Notes under the pieces: model-generated | Databases searched by the model: none | Seen by the model: the letters and a program-made list of their open reading frames with translations, nothing else | Told to the model about the DNA's origin: nothing | Translations under genes and position numbers: made by a program | Shown here: piece by piece, positions 5,506 to 6,377 of the stretch | How positions within the stretch are numbered: position 1 is the first letter of the stretch | Layout: each line of letters opens with the position of its first letter | NCBI GenBank assembly: GCA_025457905.1 | Contig: JALOTM010000120.1 | Location: 1 to 6,377 of the forward strand | Length of the DNA stretch: 6,377 nt | Origin: Methanomassiliicoccales archaeon | GTDB lineage: Archaea > Thermoplasmatota > Thermoplasmata > Methanomassiliicoccales > UBA472 | Reading direction: 5' to 3'

Positions 5506-5540
5506 CGTAAATATCCACATCTCGATCAGCCCTGGATAAT
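5506..5540. promoter_or_regulatory. TATA box giving a probably leaderless transcript for the gene at 5541
   Basis: GTAAATATCC (5507-5516) resembles an archaeal TATA box and is centred about 28-30 nt before the ATG at 5541. No Shine-Dalgarno precedes that ATG, so a leaderless transcript starting at or a few bases before it is likely. On the opposite strand the same AT-rich core could serve the divergent DGC-domain gene with a leader of roughly 45 nt. Confidence 0.5.
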
Positions 5541-5873
5541 ATGACCTCCCGTGTGAAAGTGGATATGACGGTGTGCGGTAAGCAGCACCTAATCGAGGTG
5601 GAGATGACTCCTGAGATGGAGTTCGAGGTCAGGGCGGAGACGGACTGCGTCAATGTGAGGGAGTTCATCGATAGGCTTGGCAAGCTGAGCCTATCCGATA
5701 TTTCAGACAAGAAATCCAGCAAGCTGTGGGAGGTCTTCAAGGACGTGAGGATGAGCGCCAACTGCCTGGTGCCCGCGGCGGTGATGGATGCAGCCTGGAT
5801 GGAAGCGGGGATGCTCTCCAAGAACCGAGCTCAATCCTGCGGGCGCAAGTGCATCATCTATCCTCCCGATTGA
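5541..5873 (+). CDS. Conserved archaeal cysteine-containing protein, DUF6951-like
   Basis: A 110-residue soluble protein of unknown function. From memory of the archaeal DUF6951 group the pattern fits: V-x-V-x3-VCG (C12) near the start, then an ExDC segment (C34), then a central helix. Near residues 71-87 is SANCLVPAAVMDAAWMEAG (C74), which parallels the xACPVPxA-ILKAxEVxAG block of that family. The family assignment is a recollection, not a search. The C-terminus adds an unusual CGRKC (C100, C104) that could, with the other cysteines, bind metal or form disulfides. There is no signal peptide or membrane helix. The ATG has no ribosome site, but a TATA box lies about 28 nt upstream, indicating leaderless expression. 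The dehydrogenase-type flavoprotein gene follows after 62 nt with its own promoter. Confidence 0.75.
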   Translation: MTSRVKVDMTVCGKQHLIEVEMTPEMEFEVRAETDCVNVREFIDRLGKLSLSDISDKKSSKLWEVFKDVRMSANCLVPAAVMDAAWMEAGMLSKNRAQSCGRKCIIYPPD

Positions 5874-5878
5874 GCCTT

Positions 5879-5929
5879 GATAAATCGAAAACGCTTAATG
5901 CTGAGCCCCTCGCATATCCAACCGAGGAG
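5879..5929 (+). promoter_or_regulatory. Promoter and ribosome binding site of the disulfide reductase gene
   Basis: GATAAAT (5879-5885) resembles a TATA box and would start transcription near 5908-5912. GAGGAG (5924-5929) lies six bases before the ATG at 5936. The gene therefore probably has its own promoter. Confidence 0.45.
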
Positions 5930-5935
5930 AGCTGG

Positions 5936-6377
5936 ATGAGGGAATATGATCTCATCGTCATCGGATCCGGGGCAGGCCTGAACGTCGCCTCCAGGGCAAG
6001 AGGACAGAACCTAAGGGTGGCCGTGGTCGAGGACGGACCGCTGGGCGGCACCTGCCTCAACCGAGGATGCATACCGAGCAAGATCCTGATCGAGCCCGCC
6101 AATCTCGCTCGGGAGCTGGAGGATGGTGCGCGCATAGGCGTCAGTGCGAAGATAGAGGGAATGGACTTCCAGCTGGTGCGCAAACGCATGTGGGACCTGG
6201 TCCTGGGCGACCGAGGGAGCATGGAGAAGGGCGTCGCCGCCGATAAGGGCATGGACTTCTACCATGTCCGAGGCCGCTTCATCGGGGACCGCACCCTCCA
6301 GGCCGGTGAGGAGCAGATCCATGCCCCCAAGGTCATGATCGCCTGCGGGGTCCGCACCTCCGTGCCGAAGGTCACGG
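5936..6377 (+). CDS. lpdA: Dihydrolipoamide dehydrogenase-type flavoprotein disulfide reductase (N-terminal part)
   Basis: The first 147 residues are present; the gene runs off the window, where about 460 residues in total would be usual. YDLIVIGSGAGLNVASRA is the FAD-binding Rossmann start (G10, G12, G14), and E32 in VAVVED would contact the FAD ribose. GGTCLNRGCIPSK holds the redox-active disulfide C40-C45, which is diagnostic for class I pyridine nucleotide-disulfide oxidoreductases. HAPKVMIACGVRTSVP matches the strand closing the first FAD half-domain. Lipoamide dehydrogenase reoxidises dihydrolipoyl groups of 2-oxoacid dehydrogenase or glycine cleavage complexes. Mercuric or other thiol reductases share this N-terminus, and without the C-terminal HxxxxE dimer-interface motif the exact substrate is not settled. 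No lipoylated partner is visible in the window. Confidence 0.92.
   Translation, partial: MREYDLIVIGSGAGLNVASRARGQNLRVAVVEDGPLGGTCLNRGCIPSKILIEPANLARELEDGARIGVSAKIEGMDFQLVRKRMWDLVLGDRGSMEKGVAADKGMDFYHVRGRFIGDRTLQAGEEQIHAPKVMIACGVRTSVPKVT

Overview
The window looks like a chromosomal segment of a moderately GC-rich archaeon, most likely a euryarchaeon near the Thermoplasmatota/Methanomassiliicoccales. The evidence is strong GGTGA/GAGGTG ribosome binding sites, AT-rich TATA-like boxes about 25 nt before starts or predicted transcript starts, frequent AGG/ATA codons, oligo-T terminators, and an archaeal-type GlnK/Amt pair. The lineage is an inference from gene content and sequence style, not from a marker gene.

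Layout, left to right. Positions 1-86 are the last 27 codons of an isoprenylcysteine methyltransferase-like membrane enzyme. Next come a 51-residue zinc-ribbon microprotein (163-318) and a META/HslJ-like protein (325-717) in tandem. A hairpin follows at 732-748. A promoter with a 21-bp palindrome at 792-812 then precedes a zinc-dependent medium-chain dehydrogenase, which appears to start at CTG (829-1860). Directly behind it is an anthranilate-phosphoribosyltransferase-fold gene (1871-2888). That gene is broken by a frame change at about 2093, and the expected glycine-rich PRPP loop is absent.

The minus strand carries the ammonium module: amt (3308-4534) followed by glnK (2969-3298), converging on the dehydrogenase operon with oligo-T tracts between them. 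GlnK has Phe at position 51 where enteric PII proteins carry the uridylylated Tyr. The amt upstream region is AT-rich, holds two related ATCAT...ATGAT palindromes, and leads into a GC-rich hairpin leader. About 275 bp between this promoter and the next gene have no credible gene.

The right end holds a DGC-domain cysteine protein (5055-5435, minus), a divergent cysteine-containing protein resembling the DUF6951 group (5541-5873, plus), and the start of a dihydrolipoamide dehydrogenase-type flavoprotein disulfide reductase (5936 to the window edge). All three are rich in thiol or metal-ligand residues, but no shared pathway can be shown from sequence alone. I see no mobile element, CRISPR array, tRNA or rRNA. 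Most of the window is ordinary accessory metabolism; the best second looks are the disrupted phosphoribosyltransferase, the dehydrogenase operator and start codon, and the amt leader.
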